A DNA stretch of 64,000 bases from Branchiostoma lanceolatum (lineage: Eukaryota; Chordata; Leptocardii; Amphioxiformes; Branchiostomatidae): the NCBI RefSeq assembly GCF_035083965.1, contig NC_089724.1, forward strand, positions 25,864,974 to 25,928,973, in the 5' to 3' direction. Of this stretch, positions 9,793 through 20,200 are shown piece by piece. The translations under genes and the position numbers were made by a program. Each line of letters starts with the position of its first letter. Position 1 is the first letter of the stretch. Under the pieces are notes generated by a model. The model was not told the DNA's origin. It saw only the letters and a program-made list of their open reading frames with translations, and did no database searches.

Positions 9793-11630
9793 AGTCTACC
9801 TTTTTTGTAACCAGGCTCCAGGCGCGGCTGAAAGGAGTAGAAATCGGCTAGATATCATACCAGAGGTAGTTGGCGTGGCAAATTACAAAGATCTAGTCCG
9901 TCAGATCGGCCCAGCTACGTAGAAATAAAACGGCCGATCACGCTAACTTGCTGCGGTAAAGGGCACACTGGCCCGGTCCCCATCAAGGATCAAACCACCA
10001 ACAGGCCACTGGCGGGTCATAACAGTTAATCATTGAATTATGACCTGGATACACAGGCAACGCTTCCCCCAGGATATGCAGCGACTCGGTCTTTGCCGGT
10101 ATAGATATCCGGGACAGAGGACTATATATGTAGTATACTAATCTATACTGACACACACCGCTACATTCAATTCATAACGGGAAAAGATTTGCTGTCTTAA
10201 TCTTCGCCCACATCTTGGGAGGGTTTTCCGACATCGACAGCAGGTCCAAAGCTTTATAAAGGGTCAGTACGGCACTGTAATGCTTATTTGGACTCACAAA
10301 ATGTATGCGAACTCACCATTTAGTAGACACTGTGACAGCCACCTCCGGTTCCTGGGTCAGCTGTGCGTGTACACATATTAAATGATTATCTTCAGAGTAG
10401 ACTTTTGCCTCTTAAGACCCGTTTGTTGCCACAGAGAGACCGTGTGTTGTTCTGTGTCACGGTTCAGTCACTTCTGAGTACGTGAGCCTCGCTGGTACAT
10501 GGTAATTACGTCACACCCACTACGTCACACCTTCTGAGGAAAGTCCCGAGCGAAAACACCGAAAATTGGGCCGATCGAATTTATTTGTTGGATGGCAGAC
10601 CATAACGGGCTGAAGTTACAGATACCAACATCTAACATTACACTGAGTCTCGTAACATGTACATTAACTGTGACACGATTAGAGCTGGTACCGGCTCAAC
10701 CTGGTACGTGTAAATTATATTGCCATGAGGTCAAGGATGATCGTGACAGCGGGACTACGACAGGGAATTCTCTTTACACGCGGTCGCCAGTCGCGCTGTC
10801 GCGAAAAGCTCAATGCAAAGCCAGCAGTGGAGTGTGGCTACCAAATCGGTGAAGCCCAGGACCCCTATAGAAAGTCCAAATAAAAAATCTAGGTTATGTA
10901 CACTTCCTCTCCTTATGTCAAGACATTTGTAAATATTCAATATAGACTTAAAGGGTTACTCCACAGCAAAAACAGGTGTTAATTCTTGAAAGATCAAATT
11001 CTTTTATACAAAATCAACCAAATTTGAAAAATCTCATCACAAATTAACAAAGAAATTAGCCATTTATAATTCAGTAACTTTGTATCCCGCCCCCCCCCCC
11101 CATGGGATCATTGCTGAATGTCAATGCGGTATCACTATCACAATGTATAGCGACTTCCATCATGCAAAAATACAACGTCGCTGTGATGTGAGAACTCACT
11201 GAAAATCGTGGCCAGGGTTTTTGTAGGCTCGTGAAACTAAAGGAACCATCGTACTGCACGTTTTTGAGCGGTTTTCAAATGCTCAAAGTATGAAGTTATC
11301 ATGCAAAAGTGCCAAACAATATAATGTTAGTAAATGTCACTACCATAAAGATTTCAGCATTTTTATTGCCATTTTTAGGCCGTAATAATATTGCCTTGGT
11401 TGCCTTTAAGATAACCCCCAGATTTCTGAACATAACCTACTTTTTCTAAGGTCACTGACCACTGTTATTGAATGGGATGGTTGCCAGAGATCAAAGTCAA
11501 TTGTTGCTGTATAGTAGACAACTCCTGCATAGTCCAAACTCAATGTCAAGTTACGTTGGAAATATCATCAGAAACTAGAACACTAAATGCTTCTGGGGTT
11601 GATTTCCCTTTTGACTAAATGTATGTCTTG
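9793..11630. other. Intergenic stretch with a possible TTAA-bounded element
   Basis: No gene was supported; the 86-codon ORF at 10592-10852 resembles nothing I know. A stretch from about 10948 (TTAAAGGGTTACTCC) to about 11411 (ending GGTTGCCTTTAA) is bounded by TTAA and has weakly inverted ends, so it may be another non-autonomous element. A C12 homopolymer lies near 11089-11101. Confidence 0.35.
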
Positions 11631-12142
11631 AAGGCATTCAGAGCATTTTATGAGGCTTGAAACTTGACTAAAAAAACTCAAATTTCTAGTCATTTCTACA
11701 CATACAGTAGTAAGTTTCAAAAACATTGTACCATTACATATCGACATTAAAGGAGCAAAGATACCATATCGTTGTGTGGTGAGAACTGATAGAAAATCCA
11801 AGCCCTAATAGACTGATCCTGACTGTCCATCACATTTATCGGTTCGACCAATGAGAATGCATGTCCGTCAAAAATTTGCATTTTTATGTTTTAATTTTGC
11901 ATTTCTACGTTTTGACGGAGGTGGGTGGGGCTATGTTATTGGTCTACTAAAAGTATTTACACTAGGCGCATGAAACTAAAAGATCACCATGTAGTTTATT
12001 CTTGTGCCGCTTTTGAGCACTTTTGATAAGAAATCCGTATGCAAATGTGGTAAACAGTGGCATTAAATATCAATTTCATAAAGATTACAGCAACGAGAAT
12101 ATTTCCAGTGTTCAAGCCTCATAAAATGTTCTAGATGCCTTT
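11631..12142. mobile_element. Inverted-repeat element, GCATTTTATGAGG family, copy A
   Basis: The termini are inverted copies carrying AAGGCAT..AGAGCATTTTATGAGGC. The interior shares long blocks with copies at 35624-36057 and 41117-41606 (for example gaaactaaaagatcaccatg and ttgtgccgcttttgagcac). The right end is followed by TTTAA, which here supplies the stop codon of the adjacent archaemetzincin gene. There is no coding capacity. Confidence 0.8.
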
Positions 12143-14800
12143 AAAATTCTTCCTCATCACGATTATCTAAAAAAGACAAGCACCTGTCAAGCCATTCTGC
12201 AGAATCAGCAAAATACTGAGGCTCAACAGCTTCACAACACTTAAGTAACATTTCCCTCAACACGAGGTATCTCTCCCTGATGTCAAATCTACAGATCTTT
12301 TGCAGTTTTCTCAGGCACACAGGACATAGAAACATGGGCTGCTTGAAGGCCTGTTCCATGGAGGAGCTCTCGTTCATCAGGCACTGGAAGAAGACACAGT
12401 GGGCCAGCCCCATCAGGTGACAGGTCTCATGGCACAGGGACTGAAACAGAAACATCATGGAATGATAAATCACTGCACTGAATTTCACTTTTGTATCGTC
12501 TAATTTCCTTAAGGCTTTCATTTGATATTGTAGACATAATGTAAAGTTTTGAAAGTAGTTGTTTTCTGCATGTATAATACATTCATCCTATTAAATTCTG
12601 TTAGCATTACCAACACTAGAGTTCCACGAACACATATCTTCGCCGAATAATCAGGGGATTATACAAATAGTCAAGAGACTTGAAGTTGAGCATGCGTAAT
12701 CATTTCAACTGTGTGTTGGACAAAAATGCCTTAACTGAACACGTTAAAAACCAACCGGACCAACACATCTGCTTGAATTGTAGTGAGACTGCCCAATTTG
12801 TTTATTTATGTACACCATCTGTTTATCTACACTTCTAGGCAAGGCCTTCTGCTGGCCTGTTTCGGGAACACTGTCACACGCCCCATTATGGAATGTAATG
12901 GATTTACAATTATCCTTACTAATTATGCAGATTAGCTCCTGTTTTCTATAATTAGACATTGATTGTGTAAAGCACCATCTGAGCTCTCTACATACAAAAC
13001 TTCACGACAATCTCTTCACCCCTTCTCAAGTAATACGTGTCCGAATGTCAAAACAAAAACACCCACTGCAGTTCTTAACAAGCCGCTAAGGGGCCCAAAC
13101 TTACAGAACTTACTTCTTGTGGCATGAACTATCTACCACACAAATATCATGACCAAAGCACTGTCGGAAAATATGCCACTAAATTTTGAAGCTCCGCTGC
13201 AGTACCTTAGATACTCGCTAGAACGCCCATTATCGAACTTACCCTTCCTTTCCGTAAACCCTACCCATCCACTAATTATCATACAGATCCATCAACAGCT
13301 TCTTGAGTTACGTTGTCCACAAGAATTACACATCCACACAAAGCCCGCTGCAGTACCGACGGAAAATGCCAGGAGAACCATTTTTGAACTTGATCTCTGT
13401 TTCCACAACATCTACACACTTGCAAAAAATCATGAAGATCCATCAACGTTTCCGTCACTTTTTTCGCCTACATACAAACGCACAAAAATTAAAAGTCCGC
13501 TGCAGTACTGTTGAAAAACGCAAGGTAAACCATTTTTGAACTTGACCTTCCTTTGTACAACCACTACACACCTACCAAAAATCATAAAGATTCATCAAAG
13601 GTTTCTTGAGTTATGCTCTTGACATACATACAGACCCACCAAACAGCTGGCTCAACCGAAAACATAATCTACCCCGAGTACTATAGTACTCCGCGAAGAT
13701 AATAAGGACTGTTAAATTATCTATAGGCCATGTATGATGTGTGCTGAAATAAAACTCATTTCACTCAGGTCATTTGGCAATGATCCAGTGTGTATGCTGG
13801 ACGGTATGTGCTCCATTGTTTACCATAAATGAATAGTGACAAGCGGCTGAAAAGTACTTTCCCAGCAGTAGATCGGCTTTGCCAAAAAGTTACTCAAGCA
13901 ACTGGATAAAATTTTGAAACTCAAAATCTTATCCAGTTGCTTGAGTAACTATATTTTTGGAGTATCTTACTACCTGGATGTCTAACCGTCATCAACGTAG
14001 ATTGGCTTTGGCTTGTTTTTGACACCTTTCTAGGTGTTTTTATTGGGCTTTCTTTTTGAGCAGCTTTTCTTTTTGTCAGGTTTTCATTCTATCAAGTTTC
14101 GCCTCACCTTTACGAGTTTCAGCAACATGACGGCTTTCTCATCCTCTCCCTCACTCCCACATTCCCTCACTCTCTGGCCATCCTTGTACAGCTTGGGCTC
14201 GAACCGTCCGAAGCTGATCGCCGCGCTGTGCTGAACAAACGACGCTTCCCCAAGCACGAAGTTCAAGTCTTCTGAAGGGTACAAGTCCGTCCAGGAAATC
14301 CCGATGACAGAGTGCCCGTCGGGAGGGCACATCTTTTGTAAAAAAGGGAAAAGATCCCCCACAAAAACTTGCGTCTGATTGGTGTTGTCATGCACCCGTT
14401 TGGTGCAGTTAATGTTTTCGAGTGGAACTTCTGGTAGAACACGAACATCAAGTCCGTGAAAGAAAGCCGAAGCAAAGTCTCTTAGAAAGTCCCAAAGTCT
14501 GAGTCCAGCCACCTCGGTGGCAGTGACACTATCGGGAAATGGGCCAATGGGGAGAAGGTACAGGGTCCTTCCCCTCTTCCTACGGAACATGGTGTTGACA
14601 AACATGGAATACTTCCACTGTGAGTATGTCTGGCGGTGGATGGGATGTGCCAATGGTAGAATGGGGGTGAACAGCTTACACTGGTCCAGACTTGGTGGGC
14701 TGCTCTGAAGGCAACCGCCGCTGAGCTGATAGAATTTCTTAGTGACATCGTCAAACTTTTTTAGACTTCCAATAACATAGTTAGTGCTTTTGTCCTGCAT
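12141..14800 (-). CDS. Archaemetzincin (AMZ-type zinc metalloprotease)
   Basis: Predicted zinc aminopeptidase/protease of the archaemetzincin family (AMZ1/AMZ2 in mammals). Exon 1 is 14800-14108 and exon 2 is 12440-12141; the splice AAG|GTGAGG to TTTCAG|TCC is phase 0, giving 330 aa. The active site is HETCHLMGLAHCVFFQCLM (residues 235-253), matching HExxHxxGxxHC with third ligand H245. It is followed by the second zinc-binding cysteines (CPVC) and CLRKLQ. The N-terminal part carries family blocks: FPFLQKM, GISWTDLYPSEDLNFVLGEA and SFGRFEPKLY. The start was taken at ATG 14800, but AAAATGCAG|GAC could instead be a splice acceptor, with an earlier exon upstream. Intron 1 (12441-14107) contains a dispersed repeat and a hairpin. 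The stop codon coincides with the end of a MITE. I cannot tell AMZ1 from AMZ2. Confidence 0.9.
13030..13700 (-). repeat. Dispersed repeat copy in the archaemetzincin intron
   Basis: Minus-strand copy of the family with gccccctagcggc/CTGCAGTACC modules (other copies near 2520, 38850 and 59280). Internally it is modular: a unit with ctgcagtac..., ttgaacttgac... and aaaatcat-aagat-catcaa recurs about three times between 13090 and 13610. The 121-codon ORF at 13149-13514 lies inside it and is not a gene. Confidence 0.65.
13889..13950. repeat. Short hairpin
   Basis: The two 20-odd-base arms, AGTTACTCAAGCAACTGGAT and its complement, enclose an AT-rich loop. It lies in the archaemetzincin intron. 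It resembles a snap-back MITE; no clear target duplication was found. Confidence 0.7.
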
Positions 14801-15058
14801 TTTGAGACAGAATCAAAGATGGATTAACATCTGCAACTATCAGATGGTGCACCATCAAAACGTATCGTCAAATGTTTCTTGGTTGTTGTCTCTATTTCAT
14901 GTCGTTCATAGGGTTTTGGTCAGCTCTAGTCTTACTGTCTGGACACTGGCAGTTCTTGCAATGCTAGAAAACAAAAGAAAACACAGGATGTGATGATACA
15001 TGTAATGAAGAAAATTCTAAGGATGCCTCTGTGCATTTTAAGCATAGTGATATGAGGG

Positions 15059-15171
15059 TACTCTCCAAGCAGAGATGTTGGTGGGGAAAATAGTGGCCTT
15101 TTTATCATATGCCTCGTTTCTTATGATAAAAAGGTTACAATCTCCCCCTACCAACCTCTGCTTGGAGAGTA
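15059..15171. mobile_element. hAT-like MITE with 8-bp target duplication
   Basis: A 113-bp palindromic element begins TACTCTCCAAGCAGAG and ends with its complement. Exact 8-bp direct flanks TATGAGGG lie at 15051-15058 and 15172-15179. The terminal core CTCCAAGCAGA is shared with the element at 6933-7124. Confidence 0.9.
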
Positions 15172-16259
15172 TATGAGGGCAGTGCAATAAAGACTTTGCA
15201 TGACTCACCTCTCATTATTGTAGGACTAGGAGACTGAAATTTCACATTGTAGGAAACTGTAATATTTACATATCTCTATAAGTCACATGCTTATTTTCTG
15301 AACAGTTTCTATTTTCAGATAGAGTTAGATGGAGAGTTTGCAGTCTATTTCCATAGAGCAATAGACTGAGAGAAATGAGACTTCAAGTTGGTAGTTAGTG
15401 GTTATAAAGATTTAAAACTATGCCAAGTATAAATTCTCTTAGCCTATGGAAGATTTAGTTATAGGGAGGTGCATGCAGTGTGAATAGATTATAGAGGCAG
15501 GTATATGTATTGATCAATATGATCCATGGTTTTGAACTGAACAATAATAATCCCTGATGTAACTATAGCCTCCTTAGTAGGCTCTATGAGTTGGCCATTT
15601 TTTTCTTATTGGACATCAGTTCTAATTCTATTATATATTGCATTCAGTGTCTTGTTGCTAGGCCTCATGTGAAAATGACAGAATAATAAAGTAGAAAAAA
15701 TAGATACGAGTCCCAGCTACAAGAAACTGACTGCAATAAAAACTGATTGCAATATGATTGATATGCCATAACAAAAAAATAAGTACTTTAAGTTTGATTG
15801 AAAAGACGACAGAATTGACAAAAGTTTCAAAATTCCCTTCTCTATCTATTTATTTACAAACCTTTCACATTAATATTGCAAATTACAACAAATATTCAGT
15901 TATAGTTATAGTCATAGTCATCTTTATGTTCATTTATTAACAAACCCATCACATTGATATTCAAAACTACAACAAATATTCAGTTATAGTTATATACATG
16001 TATAGTCATATTCATTTATTCATTGATAAACCCTTCACATTAATATTTTTAACTACAGCGCATATTTAGTTATAGTGACAATCAATAAGAACATGAATAA
16101 AAACATTGAATAGGACGAATTGCATGCTGTGTGAAGAGCAGTCACTACTACTTGTCTACAGTGCACGTGGTGACAGAGACTGACAATAATGATAAGTACA
16201 GGCAGGAATTTCTGGAATGTACAGGGCTGGTCATTCCCTTGATGGCTATAGGTGTCCAG
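15172..16259. repeat. AT-rich intergenic stretch with a three-copy tandem repeat
   Basis: From about 15857 to 16080 a unit of about 85 bp is repeated three times. Each copy has ttcacattaatatt (or close), aactacaac, atattcagttatagt and a run of atagtcat. No gene was seen in the remainder. Confidence 0.65.
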
Positions 16260-16725
16260 TAGGGGTGGGTACTAGTACCGGTACAGAAAATTCAGGTCCG
16301 GTCCAGAGGGCCAGGTCCAGGTCCGGACCTGTACCTGTACCTGATTAAAGTAGTGTCGCAGTACATCATATTTTGGAGAGCCAGACACAAGTAAAGGTCT
16401 CTGTGAGTCCAACAAATTATGTTCAAATTGTATATTAGAATAATGTGATTATTCACGGCGCACACTAATGTGCACTCGCCGTCTGTTGACTCATCTACAT
16501 ATGATTAACAGCTAACGTCTTCGAAAAAGGAAACCATGACTCGTTAAATCTGCTTATTTTGTATTAGACCTGTTATGTGTGACCGCCTGCTGGTAGCAAC
16601 TGTTACTGTGAATTTTCTAATCGGTCCATAAGCCGGTCCACTGATTTTTTCTGGACCGTTTTTTGGACCGGTCCATAAGAAAATACCGGTTTTGTACCGG
16701 TACACGGCACCGGTACCCACCCCTA
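16260..16725. mobile_element. hAT-like element, TAGGGGTGGGTAC family, copy 1
   Basis: The 466-bp element has inverted termini TAGGGGTGGGTAC / GTACCCACCCCTA, followed inwards by repeated ggtccggacc-type blocks. It is flanked by GTGTCCAG on both sides (16252-16259 and 16726-16733), an 8-bp duplication. It has no coding capacity. A relative is at 32249-32666. Confidence 0.9.
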
Positions 16726-16950
16726 GTGTCCAGGGCTCTCCTTGTGCAATGGAATTATGATTCTTTACTTCCTTGCTCTTAGCACAACCTAGTCAATTTT
16801 CAAATTGTAAAAATCCTAAAATCGTATCAAAATTTTCTTGTTTTTGATTTGGTAAAGTTACATCCTCCAAAGAGTTACAGCACCATCTTGGCCTGAAGTT
16901 CCAGGGATAGACCAGTTATGTCCTTACTGGCTCTGGCTGTCACAGTACCA

Positions 16951-17364
16951 TAAAATTCCTATTTACGTACGCACCCCTCCTAACGTACGCAGTTGAAACG
17001 TTCAGGGGAAAAACCCTCCTAACGTACGCACCCCGTCTCTAGCATTTCGGTGGATAATTAAGAGGTTGACATGATCATCCTTCCGATGATGTTTACCGAC
17101 TTGAAGGGTTACTGAGAAAATGTTTCCGGGTAGAAAATATCGAACAATTTAAATATATGTATTATCTATTCTTTATTACTGATTGATTGTGTGGTAGGAT
17201 TCCACACTTCATTTGCATGAAGATGTACCGTACTCTCATGCTGATATGCGATTTTTGCGAGGAGGAACCCCTCGTAACGTACGCACCTCGACTTTGGTGT
17301 CGGCCTGGAGCACCTGCTTGCAACTTGAAAAGTTTAAAAAGCACGTACGTAAATAGGGATTTTA
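16951..17364. mobile_element. Inverted-repeat element with GTACGC motifs
   Basis: The termini taaaattcctatttacgtac and its near-complement (17344-17364) are inverted. The internal motif taacgtacgcacc recurs at least three times (near 16980, 17019 and 17273). No target duplication was clear. The overlapping short ORFs at 17162-17399 are not genes. Confidence 0.7.
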
Positions 17365-17516
17365 GGGTAGATACCTCCAGGTCATCAGTGCCCAATTAAT
17401 TTCCATGAAGGTCGACTGCTGTTAAACCTGCTGTGGTCCTGTCAAACATTGGAGGTGTTGGGAAAAAGATGGGGGCAGAGGAAGTTAGTCCATGGGTGGA
17501 GCAGAACACCGGAAAA

Positions 17517-19022
17517 TCATGTGAAGGAACTGCTGCTATTCTGAACGTGGCCTGGCCACTGGTTGGGCGGGGTTTGCCACATTTGCTGACTTGACGGTAG
17601 CCGGTTGTAACGATCGAAGGAGGGTCCAGGGTTTGCAGGTGGAGGTGGAGGGACGGTAGATCCTGTACAGGATGTAGTAGTAGTAGTAGTAGGAGGCAGA
17701 GCAGGGCAAAGTGATGATTTAGCACTGCCGTTGTCAGACTGTTGCTCGGCGTCGTTTTCTCTGATGGCGCGGTGGAGGACGTCTATGATGTCCCTCTGGG
17801 CGCGCCTCCACACGTCGTGCTGCAGGCTGACTAGCGTCGCACGTACCCACTCCGAGAACCCCAGCCTCTCCGCGTCACCCTGGGGCTGCAGGCGGTCGAT
17901 CAGCTGCTGCTGCATGATCATGATGTGGTTGGTGACGGGGTCCAGAGTGCTTTGGCTGGCCGAAGGGGCGCCTGGTCCCTGAGCCATCTGAAAGTGTAAA
18001 AGTTTTATAATTGTCATAAAGTGATTCATAGACAGTGACAGGGTTATACAGATTCATGGACGGTGACATTGTTATACAGGCTAAACTGTTATTGACATTA
18101 AACATGTACAATATACATATTCCAGAACCCAATATTGCTGGAAAAAAAACTCTGGGTGCAAGCCAAATCATTATGATAGCAACCAGAAACAGTATGCATC
18201 CACCACACGCAAGTCGGTAAATGTTTGATTGTCCCTCATCTGTTATCCTAGCCTCCATAGCAATTAGCATGCAGCAGGATCTCTGGGCCTTTTTTGAGGT
18301 TATAATACATTTTTTGTATTGACTTCTTTTTGTACTGGGTCGTTTGTTTAGCCAGTTCGTCCACTACAGGCTATACAACGGGTTACGGGTTGGCTGCACA
18401 GAGAGGCCCAGAGAGCCTGCTATGGACACTACTTTTATCCATGATTCTGTTATCTAGAAAATAATGTCCCAAGAAAAATATGATTTCAAATATGATTTGA
18501 AACTGTACAACTCGAAGGTTGAAAATGAAAGAAGATGCCAATACTCACTCTTTTAAGTTGCCCCTGGCCCCTGTGCACAGCTTCGATGTGCTTGCGGAGG
18601 AAAGCCAGGTTCTCCATCACCCATGCGTCCCTGTCGGTGAATTCTCCGCTGGACTTGTTCTTAAGGAGCCTGGCCATCCTGGTCCTCATGCTCCGGTACC
18701 ACGTCTGGAGGTGCTCCACGCTCCTTCCCATCTCTGCCGCCTTCTCCTGCCACAGGGCCTCCTTCCTCCGCAGGTTCTTATACTCCTTCACCTTCTTGTT
18801 GTACAACTCGGGGTGCTCCCTCAGCCAGGCCAGCATGGTCTCCTCTTCCGCCTCGGAGAGGGTGGCGATCGTCGTCCTCCTCTTCTTGACCTGGCTGCTG
18901 ACATTGGACACCTTGGAGTCGACAGAGTCCACCGCAGGGTCCGCGGCGCTCTCGGGGGCAGAGGGTTCGTGTGGTTCCCGGCGGTTCTTCGCCTTTATCT
19001 GATTGCACTTCTTAGGAGGCAT
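17517..19022 (-). CDS. MADF-like DNA-binding domain protein
   Basis: Probable nuclear DNA-binding protein. Exon 1 is 19022-18549 (158 codons) and exon 2 is 17987-17517, joined in phase 0 (AGA|GTGAGT to TTTCAG|ATGGCT), giving 314 aa. Residues 1-60 are basic and then Ser/Ala rich, with KKRRTT as a possible nuclear signal. Residues 61-125 have the MADF/Myb-SANT-like pattern: LAWLREHPELYNKK, then ALWQEKAAEMGR, then LQTWYRSMRTRMARLL. The C-terminal exon has a predicted helical stretch (RLGFSEWVRATLVSLQHDVW) that might serve as an oligomerisation region, then a low-complexity Thr/Pro tail. Proteins of this kind in lancelets include both transcription factors and domesticated or active Harbinger transposon helpers; I cannot decide which. 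The start lies about 700 bp from the divergent RAD6-like gene. Confidence 0.8.
18273..18421. repeat. Small inverted repeat in the MADF gene intron
   Basis: AGCAGGATCTCTGGGCCT at 18273-18290 is matched by its near-complement at 18404-18421. This is probably a short non-autonomous transposon; no target duplication is evident. Confidence 0.55.
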
Positions 19023-19597
19023 GGTGTAGAGTCTTGCTCCTCGGCACGTCTTCAGAGAGAATGAAATAGAGGGTTTTGCAGCTATAGTTATGTTTACTGA
19101 AAGATCATTGAAAAATCTTTGAAGATCATGGATGTGGGAGATCAGCGAGCTCTCACAGCTGAAAGACTGTCGAGAGATCTGTTAACTTTTCGGACTCTAA
19201 AATCTATGGTGTCTCAAACAACCCCTCTCTGTGAAGTGGAAAGTGGTAATTTCCAAACATGATTTAAGGTAAACGATTGTATGAGGTTTCCTGACCGGCT
19301 GGCTTTTCTTTGTCTTCCCCAACATCTGCTTGGAGGGACCTCATTCCTGCCCTGGTTTCTGAGTCTTGGCGTGCATTTGAAAGTGTTATGACCACGTATG
19401 CAGCATTTCTCCATTAATAGGTCATGCCAACTTTTCTTTAGAATGTATACATGCATGATTAAGAGGGCTAGTTTGATAAAAGAGGAGAAAATGGTAAATG
19501 TTTACCTGAGAGCCTGCCTCACCTGTTGTGTTCGTCCATGACCTTTGACACGCCCTTCCCACATGGCATTGCGGCTCATTGCGTCACATCCCGCCGT

Positions 19598-19630
19598 TGT
19601 GCGCTTGCGCAGTAAGGACGTTACGTCCTT
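19598..19630. promoter_or_regulatory. Bidirectional promoter elements (NRF-1-like and CRE-like)
   Basis: Between the divergent MADF and RAD6-like genes, TGCGCTTGCGCA (19600-19611) fits the NRF-1 palindrome. Just downstream, AAGGACGTTACGTCCTT is a perfect palindrome containing overlapping CRE half sites. The surrounding 19540-19720 is CpG-richer than the flanks. The role is inferred from position and motif only. Confidence 0.45.
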
Positions 19631-19720
19631 GTCAACAGATAGAATTTTCGGGAAATCTGCCGATTTTCGGCCCAGTATTTGTACACTTGTGGGACGTTTT
19701 AGGCCCGCTGTGAACCCATC

Positions 19721-20200
19721 ATGTCGACCCCAGCACGTCGGAGACTCATGAGGGACTTTAAGCGGCTCCAGGAGGACCCTCCTTGCGGGGTGAGCGCCGC
19801 GCCGACAGACAACAACATCATGCTGTGGAATGCCGTCATCTTCGGCCCCGAAGATACGCCGTTCGAGGACGGAACATTCAAGCTCACGCTAGAGTTCACA
19901 GAAGAATATCCCAACAAACCGCCGACCGTGCGCTTCGTGTCCAAAATGTTCCACCCCAACATCTACGCCGACGGCAAAATATGTCTCGACATCTTGCAGA
20001 ATCGCTGGTCGCCAACGTACGACGTCTCCGCCATTCTAACGTCCATCCAGTCCCTGCTAGATGAACCCAACCCCAACTCGCCGGCCAACTCCGTGGCGGC
20101 GCAACTTTATCAAGAAAACAAGCGCGAATACGAGAAAAAGGTCCAGGCCATCGTAGAACAAAGCTGGGCAGAAGGGCCAGAAGAGGACCACGTGCTTTGA
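19721..20200 (+). CDS. UBE2A: RAD6-type ubiquitin-conjugating enzyme E2 (UBE2A/UBE2B homologue)
   Basis: E2 enzyme that, with RAD18, monoubiquitinates PCNA in damage tolerance and, with RNF20/40-type E3s, histone H2B. The 159-aa ORF starts [20 protein letters not shown] and has the E2 core: [16 protein letters not shown] with catalytic Cys88, [19 protein letters not shown] and [20 protein letters not shown]. Cys88 falls at exactly the family position. It ends [15 protein letters not shown], about seven residues longer than the usual 152-aa metazoan form, with an acidic tail. The gene is a single uninterrupted exon, whereas I know vertebrate UBE2A/B as multi-exon genes. Codon use is GC-rich at third positions and no lesion is present, so it looks functional. 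It may be an old retrocopy or may have lost its introns. Confidence 0.96.
   Translation: MSTPARRRLMRDFKRLQEDPPCGVSAAPTDNNIMLWNAVIFGPEDTPFEDGTFKLTLEFTEEYPNKPPTVRFVSKMFHPNIYADGKICLDILQNRWSPTYDVSAILTSIQSLLDEPNPNSPANSVAAQLYQENKREYEKKVQAIVEQSWAEGPEEDHVL

Noticed and set aside
12744..13539. Several ORFs of 70-120 codons in the archaemetzincin intron
   Set aside because: They fall in a dispersed repeat with internal modules; no splice sites join them to the gene.
18519..19064. 181- and 155-codon plus-strand ORFs opposite the MADF exon
   Set aside because: Antisense shadows of the GC-rich MADF exon; the minus-strand reading has the domain pattern and good splice sites.
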